NCBI GenBank assembly: GCA_032119475.1
Contig: JAUMCA010000073.1
Coordinates: 1 to 12,214 of the forward strand
Reading direction: 5' to 3'
Source of the DNA: F1-60-MAGs149 sp032119475
GTDB taxonomy: Bacteria; Actinomycetota; Thermoleophilia; Gaiellales; F1-60-MAGs149
Length of the DNA stretch: 12,214 bases
Under the pieces are notes generated by a model that worked only from the letters and a program-made list of their open reading frames with translations, ran no database searches and had not been told where the DNA came from. Positions 1-8,579 of the stretch are shown one piece after another. The stretch's first letter is position 1. Each line of letters opens with the position of its first letter. The translations under genes and the position numbers were made by a program.

Positions 1-496
1 CGAGCGCGAGCGTGCGCTCCGAGTAGGGCTCGCCGCCCTGGATCGACTCGGCGAGGCCGGGGCAGGCGACCTGCACGACCTCCACGCCGGCGTCGAGGTC
101 GTGGATCGCCTCGACGTAGCGCCCGCTCGAGACGGTCGCCTCGGTGGCCAGGACGCCCACCTTGCGGCTACGGGTGGCCTGTACCGCCGCACGCGCCTCG
201 GGGGTGATCACGCCGAGCACCGGCACGGGGCACTCGCGCTGGAGCGTCGGCAGGGCCGCCGCCGTCGCGGAGTTGCAGGCCACGACGATGATCTTCGCGC
301 CGCGCTCCACGAGGATGCCGGCGAGCTCCCGTGCGTACGCCGTCAGCTCCTCACGCGAGCGCGGGCCGTACGGGAAGCGGCCGGTGTCGCCGAGGTAGAC
401 CACGTCCTCCTGCGGCAGCCGCACGAGCGTGGCGTGCAGCACCGTCAACCCGCCCACGCCGGAGTCGAACATCCCGATGGGGGCGTCAGCGCGCAC
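1..496 (-). CDS. murI: Glutamate racemase (5' part; runs off the left edge)
   Basis: Cytoplasmic cofactor-independent racemase that converts L-glutamate to D-glutamate for peptidoglycan. About 165 codons are visible of a protein usually near 260-270 residues; the C-terminal part, with the second catalytic Cys (GCTHY-type motif), lies beyond base 1. Seen in the translation: DSGVGGLT at residues 11-18, YLGDTGRFPYGPR at 34-46, and the first catalytic Cys in VACNSATAAALP (Cys74). GVLATEATVSSGRY follows further on. All are hallmark MurI motifs in the right order. The start is GTG at 494-496, placed just before the conserved IGMFDSG. The frame is open further upstream but has no better start there. 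No Shine-Dalgarno is visible, and a TACCCT hexamer lies 6 nt upstream, so the mRNA may be leaderless. The gene is divergent from the PuuE-like gene across about 79 bp. Confidence 0.93.
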   Translation of the reverse strand, partial: MRADAPIGMFDSGVGGLTVLHATLVRLPQEDVVYLGDTGRFPYGPRSREELTAYARELAGILVERGAKIIVVACNSATAAALPTLQRECPVPVLGVITPEARAAVQATRSRKVGVLATEATVSSGRYVEAIHDLDAGVEVVQVACPGLAESIQGGEPYSERTLAL

Positions 497-502
497 GACT
501 AC

Positions 503-508
503 AGGGTA
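503..508 (-). promoter_or_regulatory. Putative -10 box (TACCCT) for murI, leaderless arrangement
   Basis: Read on the minus strand, TACCCT (fits TANNNT) ends 6 nt before the GTG of murI, so transcription would start at or next to the start codon. I see no convincing -35 hexamer at 16-18 nt. The same hexamer at nearly the same distance precedes the transporter gene at 7797. Confidence 0.4.
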
Positions 509-539
509 CGCGGGCGTCCGAACGGAGGGGCCCGGCGGA

Positions 540-568
540 TTGCGCACCCGGGCCCCCGGCGCAAGACT
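540..568 (+). promoter_or_regulatory. Putative promoter for the PuuE-like gene (TTGCGC-17-AAGACT)
   Basis: TTGCGC at 540-545 and AAGACT at 563-568 are separated by exactly 17 nt. The -10 ends 7 nt before the ATG at 576, which predicts a leaderless transcript. The -10 is weak because its first base is A rather than T. It shares the 79-bp divergent spacer with the murI start. Confidence 0.4.
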
Positions 569-575
569 GCACCGC

Positions 576-1478
576 ATGACCGGAGATCACCCGCGCGACC
601 TCGTCGGCTACGGCCAGCATCCGCCCCACGCGAACTGGCCGAACGACGCGCGCGTCGCGATCAGCCTCGTCGTCAACTACGAGGAGGGCTCGGAGCGCAC
701 GGTCCTCAACGGCGACGGCGAGAGCGAGTACTACCTCACCGAGTTGCCGGCCACGCCGAGACCGAGCCGCAACCTCGTCGTCGAGTCGCTCTACGAGTAC
801 GGCAGCCGCGTCGGCGTCTGGCGCCTGCTCGACGCGTTCGACGAGGCGGGCCTGCCGCTGACGATGTTCGCCTGCGGCCAGACCGCCGAGCTCGTCCCGG
901 ATCCGATTCGGGCCGCCGCGGCCGCGGGCCACGAGATCTGCAGCCACGGCTACCGCTGGTTCGACTACGAGGACATGCCGTACGAGCAGGAGGTCGACCA
1001 CCTCCACCGCACCATCCGCGCCCTCGAGGCCGCGGGCGGCCGCCGCCCCGTGGGCTGGTACACGGGCCGCATGTCCATGCAGACGCGGCGGATCGTGGTC
1101 GAGGAGGGCGGCTTCCTCTACGACTCCGACTCGTATGCCGACGAGCTCCCGTACTGGACCGAGGTCGCCGGGAAGCAGCACCTCGTCGTCCCGTACACGC
1201 TCGACGCGAACGACGCCCACTTCGTCTCGCAGAACGGGTTCCGCACGGCGGCGGAGTTCGCGGAGTACCTGATCGACACGTTCGAGACCCTCTACCGCGA
1301 GGGCGCGACGACGCCGCGCCTGATGAACGTCGGGCTGCACTGCCGCGTCGTCGGCCGACCCGGCCGCATCGACGGCGTCCGGCGCTTCCTCGCGCACATC
1401 GCCGGCCGCGACGACGTCTGGGTGACGACGCGCGAGCAGGTCGCCCGCCACTGGATCGAGCACCACCCGCCGCGGTGA
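576..1478 (+). CDS. puuE: PuuE-type polysaccharide-deacetylase-fold protein, probable allantoinase
   Basis: A 300-residue cytoplasmic enzyme of the NodB/polysaccharide-deacetylase fold, closest in motif order to PuuE allantoinases, which hydrolyse allantoin to allantoate in urate breakdown. Seen: the N-terminal block PRDLVGYGQHPPHANWP, VVNYEEGSE, SLYEYGSRVGVWRLLD, GHEICSHGYRWFDY (the His-rich NodB motif), GWYTGRMS, EEGGFLYDSDSYADELPYW and LVVPYTLDANDAHF. These are typical of PuuE rather than of cell-wall deacetylases, and no signal peptide is present. The length matches the family (about 300-310). ATG 576 is chosen because homologous sequence begins at once; an in-frame ATG at 429 would overlap murI and its promoter. 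No other ureide-pathway gene (uricase, HIU hydrolase, OHCU decarboxylase, allantoicase) is in the window, so the substrate is inferred from family only. Confidence 0.82.
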   Translation: MTGDHPRDLVGYGQHPPHANWPNDARVAISLVVNYEEGSERTVLNGDGESEYYLTELPATPRPSRNLVVESLYEYGSRVGVWRLLDAFDEAGLPLTMFACGQTAELVPDPIRAAAAAGHEICSHGYRWFDYEDMPYEQEVDHLHRTIRALEAAGGRRPVGWYTGRMSMQTRRIVVEEGGFLYDSDSYADELPYWTEVAGKQHLVVPYTLDANDAHFVSQNGFRTAAEFAEYLIDTFETLYREGATTPRLMNVGLHCRVVGRPGRIDGVRRFLAHIAGRDDVWVTTREQVARHWIEHHPPR

Positions 1479-2410
1479 GCGCCGTCGTCCGCGTCGGCAC
1501 CTGCGCCTGGGTCGAGAAGGGGCTGATCGCGGACTGGTACCCGCCCACCGCCACCACGCCGGAGGCGCGGCTGCGGTTCTACGCGGAGCACTTCGACACG
1601 GTCGAGGTCGACAGCTCGTACTACGCGATCCCCGCCGAGCGCGTGGTGGCCAACTGGGCCGCCCGCACCCCGCCCCGCTTCGTCTTCCACATCAAGGCGT
1701 TCGGGCTGATGACGGGCCACGCGGTCAAGCCCGAGCAGCTGCCGGCCGACCTGCGCCCGCTGGTCCGCGAGGTGACCGCCCGCGGCCACGTCGTCCCCGA
1801 CGCCGCGCTCACCGACCGCGTCTTCGCGCGCTTCCAACGCACGCTCGAGCCGCTGCGCCAGGCCGGCAAGCTCGGCGGGATCCTGTTCCAGCTGCCGCCC
1901 TCCGCCCTGCCGGGGCGCGAGGCGTGGGACCGCATCGACCACGCGCACGCGCACCTGCCGGGCGACGAGCTGCTCGTCGAGTTCCGCCGTCGCGACTGGC
2001 TCGACCCGGACCTCCGGGACGAGACCCTGGACGGACTGCGCGAGCGCGGCCTCGCCTACGTGGCGGTCGACGCGCCGCAGGTGCGCTCCGACAACGTCGT
2101 CGACACGGTCATCGCCACCACGTCGGCCACCGGCTACGTCCGCTTCCACGGCCGCAACGCCGCGACGTGGAACGCACGCGGCGCCGGCGCCAGCGCCCGC
2201 TTCGACCACCTCTACGCCGACGACGAACTGGCAGAGTGGGTGGAGCCGCTGCGGACGATGGCCGCGGCGACGAGCCGTCTCTACGCGATGTTCAACACCA
2301 ACGCCGACACCCAGGGTCCCGACAACGCGGGCCGGCTGCGCCAGCTGCTCGAGCAGGCCGGCGTGCCCGTGGCACCTCCGCTCGGCCCGGCGCAGGGCGA
2401 GCTCTTCTGA
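1475..2410 (+). CDS. DUF72 (YecE-like) TIM-barrel protein
   Basis: A 311-residue soluble DUF72 protein. The family has a TIM-barrel-like fold and no firmly established biochemical role. Seen in order: VGTCAWVEKGLIADWYPP near the N-terminus, FDTVEVDSSYYAIP, FHIKAFGLMTGH, a spacer region, GGILFQLPPSALPG, LLVEFRRRDWLD, TGYVRFHGRNAATWNARG, and the C-terminal YAMFNTNADTQGPDNAGRL. These are the family landmarks. The GTG start at 1475-1477 overlaps the TGA stop of the upstream gene (GTGA), implying translational coupling. The frame stays open far upstream to base 101, but that part is a GC-rich shadow of murI and the PuuE-like gene. It ends in TGATG, overlapping the next gene by one base. Confidence 0.88.
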   Translation: MSAVVRVGTCAWVEKGLIADWYPPTATTPEARLRFYAEHFDTVEVDSSYYAIPAERVVANWAARTPPRFVFHIKAFGLMTGHAVKPEQLPADLRPLVREVTARGHVVPDAALTDRVFARFQRTLEPLRQAGKLGGILFQLPPSALPGREAWDRIDHAHAHLPGDELLVEFRRRDWLDPDLRDETLDGLRERGLAYVAVDAPQVRSDNVVDTVIATTSATGYVRFHGRNAATWNARGAGASARFDHLYADDELAEWVEPLRTMAAATSRLYAMFNTNADTQGPDNAGRLRQLLEQAGVPVAPPLGPAQGELF

Positions 2411-3174
2411 TGCGCGGCGCGGCGCTCGCGCTGGCCCTCGCCGCCGTCCTGCTCGCCGGCTGCGGCGGCAGCGGCGTGGAGGGCACCACCACGGTCGTCG
2501 CGCCGACCGTGGTCGAGACGGCCACGGTGGCCGTCCCCGAGGAGGCGGCCGCGGAGGTCTTCCTGCCGGACGGACCCTCACGCGCGACCGTCGTGATGCT
2601 GCACGGCTGGAACGACCTGCGCTCGACCGCCTACCGGCCGTGGATCGACCACCTGCTCGCGCAGGACGTCGCCGTCGTCTTCCCCGCGTACCAGGACGGA
2701 CTCCTGTCCCTGCCGGCCAGCATGCTGGCGGGCACCGAGGAGGGCGTGCGCGAGGGCCTCGCCACGGCGGCGCGCGGCGGGGCCGAGGGACCGGTGATCG
2801 CGATGGGCTACTCGCTCGGGGGTGGGCTCGCGGTGGTCTACGCGGCGATGGCGCGCGACTGGGGCGTCGCGCAACCCGCGGCCGTCTACGCCGTCTTCCC
2901 CGCCGATCCGCCGGGCCGTCCGTCACCCCTGCCCCCCGTCCCGGCCGACACCTCGGTCGAGCTGGTCGTCGGCGACCGCGACACCGTCGTCGGCCGTGGC
3001 GGCGCAGACGCGCTCGCGGAGGCGATCCGCCCGCACCCGGTGACGCTCCGGGTGCTGGTCTCGACCGACGACGCGGCCTTCGACCACTTCGCCCCCAAGG
3101 CGTCGGACGCCGCGGCGCAGGAGGCGTTCTGGGCGCCGCTCGACGCGATCGTCGACGACGTCGCCGCGCGCTAG
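2410..3174 (+). CDS. Alpha/beta-hydrolase lipoprotein (dienelactone-hydrolase-like)
   Basis: A 254-residue secreted, lipid-anchored hydrolase. Residues 1-18 form a short Arg-led signal peptide ending in the lipobox LLAGC with Cys18 as the lipidation site, followed by a Gly/Ser/Thr/Val-rich linker to about residue 50. The fold begins at ATVVMLHGWND (the HG oxyanion block). The nucleophile elbow is GYSLG at 133-137 (Ser135). The likely acid is in VVGDRD (Asp189 or Asp191) and the His is in FDHFAP (His226), so a full Ser-Asp-His triad can be proposed. The substrate is unknown; esterase or dienelactone-hydrolase-like activity is family inference. The ATG shares one base with the DUF72 stop (TGATG), so it is probably co-translated as the third gene of the operon. 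Confidence 0.8.
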   Translation: MRGAALALALAAVLLAGCGGSGVEGTTTVVAPTVVETATVAVPEEAAAEVFLPDGPSRATVVMLHGWNDLRSTAYRPWIDHLLAQDVAVVFPAYQDGLLSLPASMLAGTEEGVREGLATAARGGAEGPVIAMGYSLGGGLAVVYAAMARDWGVAQPAAVYAVFPADPPGRPSPLPPVPADTSVELVVGDRDTVVGRGGADALAEAIRPHPVTLRVLVSTDDAAFDHFAPKASDAAAQEAFWAPLDAIVDDVAAR

Positions 3175-3232
3175 CTACCGGCCGTACGCTGTGACGGCAC
3201 GAAACGCCGGACGAACCGACACGAGGAACGCC
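3175..3232 (+). promoter_or_regulatory. Putative -10 (TACGCT) and ribosome-binding site for the sulfurtransferase
   Basis: TACGCT at 3185-3190 fits TANNNT, and GAGGAA at 3223-3228 lies 4 nt before the ATG at 3233. Transcription would give a leader of about 35 nt with a proper Shine-Dalgarno, unlike the leaderless genes in this window. The Shine-Dalgarno supports ATG 3233 over the in-frame GTG at 3191. No clear -35 is seen. Confidence 0.35.
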
Positions 3233-4117
3233 ATGCCGCTGCCCGCCGACACCGACCCGAAGCTCCAGGAGTACGCCCACCCCGAGCGGCTCGTCACGAC
3301 GGACTGGCTCGCCGAGCACCTCGGCGACCCCGATCTCGTCGTCGTCGAGTCGAACGAGGACGTCCTGCTCTACCGCACCGGTCACATCCCGGGCGCGCAC
3401 CACGTCGACTGGCACCTCGATCTGAACGACACCGTCATGCGCGACTACGTCTCGCCCGAGGGCTTCGCGGCGCTGTGCTCCGCGCGTGGCATCCGCCGCG
3501 ATTCGACGGTGGTCGTCTACGGCGACAACTTCAACTGGTGGGCCGCGTACGCCCTGTGGGTGTTCAGCCTGTTCGGCCATCCGGATGTCCGCCTGCTCGA
3601 CGGCGGCCGTGCCAAGTGGATCGCCGAGGGCCGCGAGATGACGACGGATGCCGTGACCGCCGCGCCAAGCGATTACCCGGTCGTGGAGCGCGACGACGAG
3701 ACGATCCGCGCCTTCAAGGAGGACGTCCTCGCGCACATCGGCAACGGCCCGCTCGTGGACGTGCGCTCGCCGCAGGAGTTCTCCGGCGAGCTCCTCCACA
3801 TGCCGGACTACCCGCAGGAGGGCGTCCAGCGCGGCGGCCACGTGCCGACCGCCCGCAGCGTCCCCTGGAAGCGCGCCGCGAACGACGACGGCTCCTTCAA
3901 GAGCGCCGACGACCTGAAGGCGATCTACGCCGACGAGCAGGGCCTCCGCGAGGGGGACGACGTGATCACGTACTGCCGCATCGGCGAGCGCTCGAGCCAC
4001 ACGTGGTTCGTGCTCACCCACCTGCTCGGGTTCGACCACGTCCGCAACTACGACGGCTCGTGGGTCGAGTGGGGCAACGCGGTGCGCGTGCCGATCGAGA
4101 AGCCGGAGACGGCGTAG
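3233..4117 (+). CDS. sseA: Thiosulfate/3-mercaptopyruvate sulfurtransferase, tandem rhodanese
   Basis: A 294-residue cytoplasmic sulfurtransferase that moves sulfane sulfur from thiosulfate or 3-mercaptopyruvate, via a cysteine persulfide, to an acceptor. It has two rhodanese domains. The N-terminal, non-catalytic one (about 20-140) shows RTGHIPGAHHVDW and LFGHPDVRLLDGGRAKW. The C-terminal catalytic one (about 165-290) has LVDVRSPQEFSGE and the active-site loop CRIGERSSHTWF with Cys248. The CRIGERS loop is that of the actinobacterial CysA/SseA group; thiosulfate versus mercaptopyruvate preference cannot be settled by eye. The start is ATG 3233, with Shine-Dalgarno GAGGAA and the typical N-terminus MPLPADTDPKLQEYAHPERL. 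A SufE-like gene follows after 2 nt, as in the sseA-Rv3284 pair of Mycobacterium tuberculosis (from memory), suggesting the persulfide passes to SufE. Confidence 0.9.
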   Translation: MPLPADTDPKLQEYAHPERLVTTDWLAEHLGDPDLVVVESNEDVLLYRTGHIPGAHHVDWHLDLNDTVMRDYVSPEGFAALCSARGIRRDSTVVVYGDNFNWWAAYALWVFSLFGHPDVRLLDGGRAKWIAEGREMTTDAVTAAPSDYPVVERDDETIRAFKEDVLAHIGNGPLVDVRSPQEFSGELLHMPDYPQEGVQRGGHVPTARSVPWKRAANDDGSFKSADDLKAIYADEQGLREGDDVITYCRIGERSSHTWFVLTHLLGFDHVRNYDGSWVEWGNAVRVPIEKPETA

Positions 4118-4119
4118 CG

Positions 4120-4548
4120 GTGGCGGGCGCGCTCCCCCCGCGCCTCAACGCGATCGTCGAGGAGTTCGCCGACGTCGACCGGACCGAGCGCCTCGACCTG
4201 CTCCTGGAGTACGCCAACGGGCTGCCGGACCTGCCGGAGCGCATGCAGGGCCAGGAGCTCGAGCGCGTCCACGAGTGCCAGACGCCGCTGTTCGTCCAGG
4301 CGGAGGTCGAGGACGGCGACGTCGTGCGCCTGTACTTCCAGGCGCCGGATGAGGCGCCCACGTCGAAGGGCTTCGCCGGCATCCTCCACGCCGGACTCGA
4401 CGGCGCCACCGTCGACGAGGTGCTCGGCACCCCGTCCGAGTTCGCCAGCGGCATGGGCCTCGCGGACGTCGTCTCGCCGCTGCGGATGCGGAGCGTGGGC
4501 GCGATCCTGGCTCGCATCAAGCGCCAGCTGGTCGACCGCGCGGCCTAG
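4120..4548 (+). CDS. sufE: SufE-like sulfur acceptor protein
   Basis: A 142-residue SufE/NifU-like fold protein. SufE proteins accept persulfide sulfur on one Cys and pass it toward Fe-S cluster assembly. Seen: the N-terminal helix RLNAIVEEFADVDRTERLDLLLEYANGL, then LPERMQGQELERVHECQTPLF with the single Cys53 at the expected acceptor site, DGDVVRLYFQAPDEAPTSKGFAGIL, and the C-terminal LRMRSVGAILARIKRQL helix. The sequence around the Cys (HECQTPLF) is the actinobacterial form rather than the enterobacterial GC-Q-S-x-VW form. The GTG start at 4120 lies 2 nt after the sulfurtransferase stop, so the two are presumably one operon. No sufS, sufB, sufC or sufD is in the window, so the rhodanese is the likely local sulfur donor (inference). 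Confidence 0.87.
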   Translation: MAGALPPRLNAIVEEFADVDRTERLDLLLEYANGLPDLPERMQGQELERVHECQTPLFVQAEVEDGDVVRLYFQAPDEAPTSKGFAGILHAGLDGATVDEVLGTPSEFASGMGLADVVSPLRMRSVGAILARIKRQLVDRAA

Positions 4549-4628
4549 CCGACGTTCGATCGCGCCGCACGACCCCCGGCCGCTAGTAGCATCCGACGCG
4601 TCCCCGATCAACCGAGGTCAAGCCCCGC

Positions 4629-6128
<1,500 letters not shown>

Positions 6129-6131
6129 CCG

Positions 6132-6851
6132 ACGCCCCGCGCGCTCGTCACCGGCGCCTCGAGCGGCATCGGCCGCGCCACGACGCGCATCCTCCGTGAA
6201 CGCGGCTGGGATGCGGTCGGCGTGTCGCGGTCGGGCCGCGAGGGCACGGTGACGGCGGACCTCGCGACGGCCGACGGGTGCGCGGCGGCGATCGCCGCCG
6301 CCCGCGCCGACGGCCCCCTCGACGCGCTCGTGCTGTCGGCCGGGATCGGCTCGGCGGCCGAGCGGTCGATCGGCGAGCAGCCCGACGCGGTCTGGGAGGA
6401 GACGATGGCGCTCAACCTCGATGCGCCGTTCCGCCTGATCCGCGCCGCCTGGCCCGACCTCGTCGCCTCGGGCGCGGGACGCATCGTGATCGTCTCGTCG
6501 ACGTCGGCGACCTACGGCGAGCCGCGGAACACGGCGTACAGCGCCTCGAAGGCCGGCGTGCTGGGCCTGACGCGGGCCGTCGCGCAGGACGGCGCGCCGC
6601 ACGACGTCACGTGCAACGCCGTCCTGCCGGGCTGGGTGCGTTCGGAGATGTCGGAGCGCAGCGCGGCCGCCGAGGCGGAGCGCACGGGCGACCCCGTCGA
6701 GGAGGTCTGGCGCCGGCGCGAGGCCGCCTACGCCGCGGGACGCGTGGTCGAGGCGGACGAGGTGGGCGAGGTGATCGCGTTCCTCTGCAGCCGCGAGAGC
6801 CGCGGCGTGTCGGGCGAGGCGGTCCGCGTCGCGCTCGGCGACGCCTGGTAG
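6132..6851 (+). CDS. Short-chain dehydrogenase/reductase with apparent ACG start
   Basis: A classical SDR, 239 residues if read from ACG at 6132. The NAD(P)-binding motif TGASSGIG is at 7-14, LVLSAGIG holds the NNAG-equivalent, ALNLDAPF the structural Asn, VSSTSATYGEP the catalytic Ser123, and TAYSASKAG Tyr136 and Lys140, with VLPGWVRSEM after it. The tetrad is intact, so the protein looks functional. Oddity: between the mmsA stop (6126-6128) and TGASSGIG there is no in-frame ATG, GTG or TTG. The codons are CCG, ACG, CCC, CGC, GCG, CTC, GTC, ACC. ACG at 6132 gives the usual (M)PRALVTGASSGIG beginning, with GAGCAGGG 10 nt upstream. The first conventional in-frame start, GTG 6222, would remove the cofactor-binding motif. 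Explanations are ACG initiation, a start-codon mutation, or a sequence error. The substrate is unknown. The gene is co-directional with mmsA. Confidence 0.8.
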   Translation, partial: TPRALVTGASSGIGRATTRILRERGWDAVGVSRSGREGTVTADLATADGCAAAIAAARADGPLDALVLSAGIGSAAERSIGEQPDAVWEETMALNLDAPFRLIRAAWPDLVASGAGRIVIVSSTSATYGEPRNTAYSASKAGVLGLTRAVAQDGAPHDVTCNAVLPGWVRSEMSERSAAAEAERTGDPVEEVWRRREAAYAAGRVVEADEVGEVIAFLCSRESRGVSGEAVRVALGDAW

Positions 6852-6855
6852 GCGG

Positions 6856-7797
6856 TCAGTCCATGTTCCCGCCGGTGCCGGGGTCGACGCGGCGCGGGAC
6901 GGGGACGACGGAGCGGGTGGCGACGATGATCGCGCCGACGATGACCAGGCCGCCGACGCCCTGCTTCCAGTCGAGCTGCTCACCGAGCAGGATCGCGGAG
7001 AAGACGATGCCGAAGAACGGCTGGAGTGGCATGAAGGCGACCGTCTTGGCGGAGCCGGCGCGGCGGATCGCGTAGAACCACATCAGGTTCGCGACGATCA
7101 GCGAGATGAGGAGCGCGTAGCCCATGCCGATCCAACCGGCCGGGCCGAACGTGCCGAAGTCCTGGCTGAGGAGCTGCGGCAGCCCGAAGAGCGTCAGCGG
7201 GACGCAGCCGATCAGCATCATCACGGCCGACACGTGCGCGGGCGAGTAGCGGTCCATCAGGGGGCGCACGATCACGCTGTACGTCCCCCACGTCGCCGCC
7301 ATCAGCAGCGCGAGCGCGTCGCCGACCAGGCTGTCCATCTCGATCGTGCCGCCGCTCCCCCACAGCACGAGCAGCACCCCGAGCGAGGCGACGCCGATCG
7401 CCAGCCAGAACAGCGGCTTGACGAACTCCCAGCCGAGGATCCGCGCGACCAGGGCGGTCCAGATCGGCGTGGTGGCCATGATCAGCACGACCGTCGACGC
7501 GGTCGTCTTCTCCAAGGCGTACATGTAGCCGAGCTGGTTCAGGAAGATGCCGATCATCCCGCCCGCGATGAACATCGGCAGGTCGCGGCGCTCGACGCGG
7601 AAGCGGCGCTCGCGGGCGATCACCCAGACGGCGTACATGAGCCCGCCCAGCCCGAAGCGCACGAGCGAGAAGGACAGCGGCTCCCAGTCGTCGAGCGCCG
7701 CCTTCGAAACGGGGATGTTCAGCGCCCACAGGGCGATCGTGATGAGCGCCAGGGCGGTGGCGATGTCGACCTTCCGTGCCGTCGCCCGCATCCCCAT
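6856..7797 (-). CDS. EamA/DMT-superfamily transporter
   Basis: An inner-membrane transporter of about 313 residues from the drug/metabolite transporter superfamily, with two EamA repeats (roughly residues 10-145 and 155-300) and about ten hydrophobic segments. Seen: ALWALNIPVSKAAL in the first helix, then LVRFGLGGLMYAVW, NQLGYMYALEKTTAS followed by IMATTPIWTAL, and in the second repeat ALLMAATWGTYSVIVRPL and FMPLQPFFGIVFSAILLGEQL, the conserved penultimate-helix block. Such proteins usually export amino acids or other small metabolites; the substrate cannot be read here. The start is ambiguous: GTG 7800, ATG 7797 or ATG 7791. I prefer 7797 because it lies 7 nt after TACCCT. It is convergent with the SDR (4 bp between stops) and divergent from the amidotransferase pair. 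Confidence 0.88.
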   Translation of the reverse strand: MGMRATARKVDIATALALITIALWALNIPVSKAALDDWEPLSFSLVRFGLGGLMYAVWVIARERRFRVERRDLPMFIAGGMIGIFLNQLGYMYALEKTTASTVVLIMATTPIWTALVARILGWEFVKPLFWLAIGVASLGVLLVLWGSGGTIEMDSLVGDALALLMAATWGTYSVIVRPLMDRYSPAHVSAVMMLIGCVPLTLFGLPQLLSQDFGTFGPAGWIGMGYALLISLIVANLMWFYAIRRAGSAKTVAFMPLQPFFGIVFSAILLGEQLDWKQGVGGLVIVGAIIVATRSVVPVPRRVDPGTGGNMD

Positions 7798-7804
7798 CAC
7801 CGCG

Positions 7805-7810
7805 AGGGTA
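7805..7810 (-). promoter_or_regulatory. Putative -10 box (TACCCT) for the EamA transporter, leaderless
   Basis: On the minus strand TACCCT ends 7 nt before ATG 7797, which implies a leaderless mRNA. A good TTGACG lies at 7823-7828, but only 12 nt away, too close for a standard sigma-70 spacing. The region is a 65-bp divergent spacer shared with the amidotransferase promoter. Confidence 0.4.
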
Positions 7811-7853
7811 TCGCCATTCGGACGTCAAGCGAGGCACGCGGACTACACGGTCG

Positions 7854-7859
7854 TAGAAT
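7854..7859 (+). promoter_or_regulatory. Putative -10 box (TAGAAT) for the amidotransferase pair, leaderless
   Basis: TAGAAT is a strong -10 match and ends 6 nt (gcccgc) before the GTG at 7866. No Shine-Dalgarno is present, so transcription probably starts at the GTG. No recognisable -35 is seen 16-18 nt upstream. Confidence 0.5.
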
Positions 7860-7865
7860 GCCCGC

Positions 7866-8567
7866 GTGCGCACACTCCAGATCCAGCATGACCACACCAA
7901 CCTGCTCGGCGCATTCCATCCGGCCTTCCACGAGGCGGGCGAGGTGGACGTCTGGCGGACCTTCGAGGATCCCGCACCGGAGAGCCTCGCGCCGTACGAC
8001 GCGGTCGTCCTGATGGGCGGCGTGGCGATGCCGGATGAGGACGATCGCCACCCGTGGATCCCCGAGGAGCTGCGCCTGCTGCGGGAGGGCCTCGAGCGGG
8101 AGCTGCCCATGCTCGGCGTGTGCTTCGGCGGCCAGATCCTCGCGCGGGCCGCCGGTGCCGCGGTCGGCCCGTCGCCGACGGAGCAGGGGTGGTTCGACAT
8201 CGGCCTCCTGCCGGAGGGCGAGGACGATCCGCTGCTCGGCCCCCTCGGCCCGGGCTACCGCGCCTTCGAGTGGCACCACTACAACTTCGCCTTCCCCGAG
8301 GGCGCCGTGCCGCTGGCCCGCAACGAGGCCGGCAACCAGGCGTACCGCGTCGGCTCCGCCGCGTGGGGCCTCCAGTTCCACATCGAGGTCGACCGCCGCA
8401 CCCTCGACTGGTGGTTGGACATCGGCGAGTCGAACCTGGACGAGCACGGGGCGGACAAGGTCCGGATCCACGCCGACACGGACCAGCTCATCGAGGGGAA
8501 TGCCCACGCCGCGGAGGCACTCGCGCGCCGCTTCGTCGAGATCGCCCGTGCCCACGGACACGCCTGA
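7866..8567 (+). CDS. Class I glutamine amidotransferase (GMP-synthase-like), copy 1
   Basis: A 233-residue stand-alone triad (class I) glutamine amidotransferase domain, as in GMP synthase glutaminase subunits and relatives. Seen: YDAVVLMGGVAMPDED (oxyanion region), the nucleophile elbow LGVCFGGQILARAAG with Cys86, FEWHHYNFAFPEGA, and WGLQFHIEVD with His172 and Glu174 completing the triad. No ATP-pyrophosphatase or other acceptor domain is attached. It may therefore supply ammonia to a partner, or act as a gamma-glutamyl hydrolase-type enzyme; the substrate is unknown. The GTG start is supported by the leaderless -10 and by alignment with the N-terminus of the next gene (MRTLQIQHD versus MRFLIIQHD). 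The next gene, a paralogue, begins 13 nt after this stop. No biosynthetic partner gene lies nearby. Confidence 0.86.
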   Translation: MRTLQIQHDHTNLLGAFHPAFHEAGEVDVWRTFEDPAPESLAPYDAVVLMGGVAMPDEDDRHPWIPEELRLLREGLERELPMLGVCFGGQILARAAGAAVGPSPTEQGWFDIGLLPEGEDDPLLGPLGPGYRAFEWHHYNFAFPEGAVPLARNEAGNQAYRVGSAAWGLQFHIEVDRRTLDWWLDIGESNLDEHGADKVRIHADTDQLIEGNAHAAEALARRFVEIARAHGHA

Positions 8568-8579
8568 TCCGAGGACCCC

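Noticed and set aside
429..575. Longer N-terminus for the PuuE-like protein from ATG 429
   Set aside because: The added 49 residues have no family similarity and run antisense through the murI start and both promoters; the conserved N-terminus begins at 576.
101..1474. Upstream extension of the DUF72 reading frame
   Set aside because: The DUF72 family sequence begins at GTG 1475. The upstream part overlaps murI and the PuuE-like gene and is Arg/Pro-rich non-coding translation.
3191..3232. Start of the sulfurtransferase at GTG 3191
   Set aside because: It abuts the TACGCT box, has no ribosome-binding site, and adds 14 unconserved residues; ATG 3233 has GAGGAA at the right distance.
1292..4039. 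A 915-codon open frame on the minus strand
   Set aside because: It is antisense to four well-supported genes, is Arg/Ala/Val-rich low-complexity sequence, and shows no domain motif. It is a GC-rich shadow frame.
7843..7856. Short inverted repeat CTAC...GTAG over the amidotransferase -10
   Set aside because: Only four outer pairs match, which is easily chance in a 65-bp spacer; I do not call it an operator.
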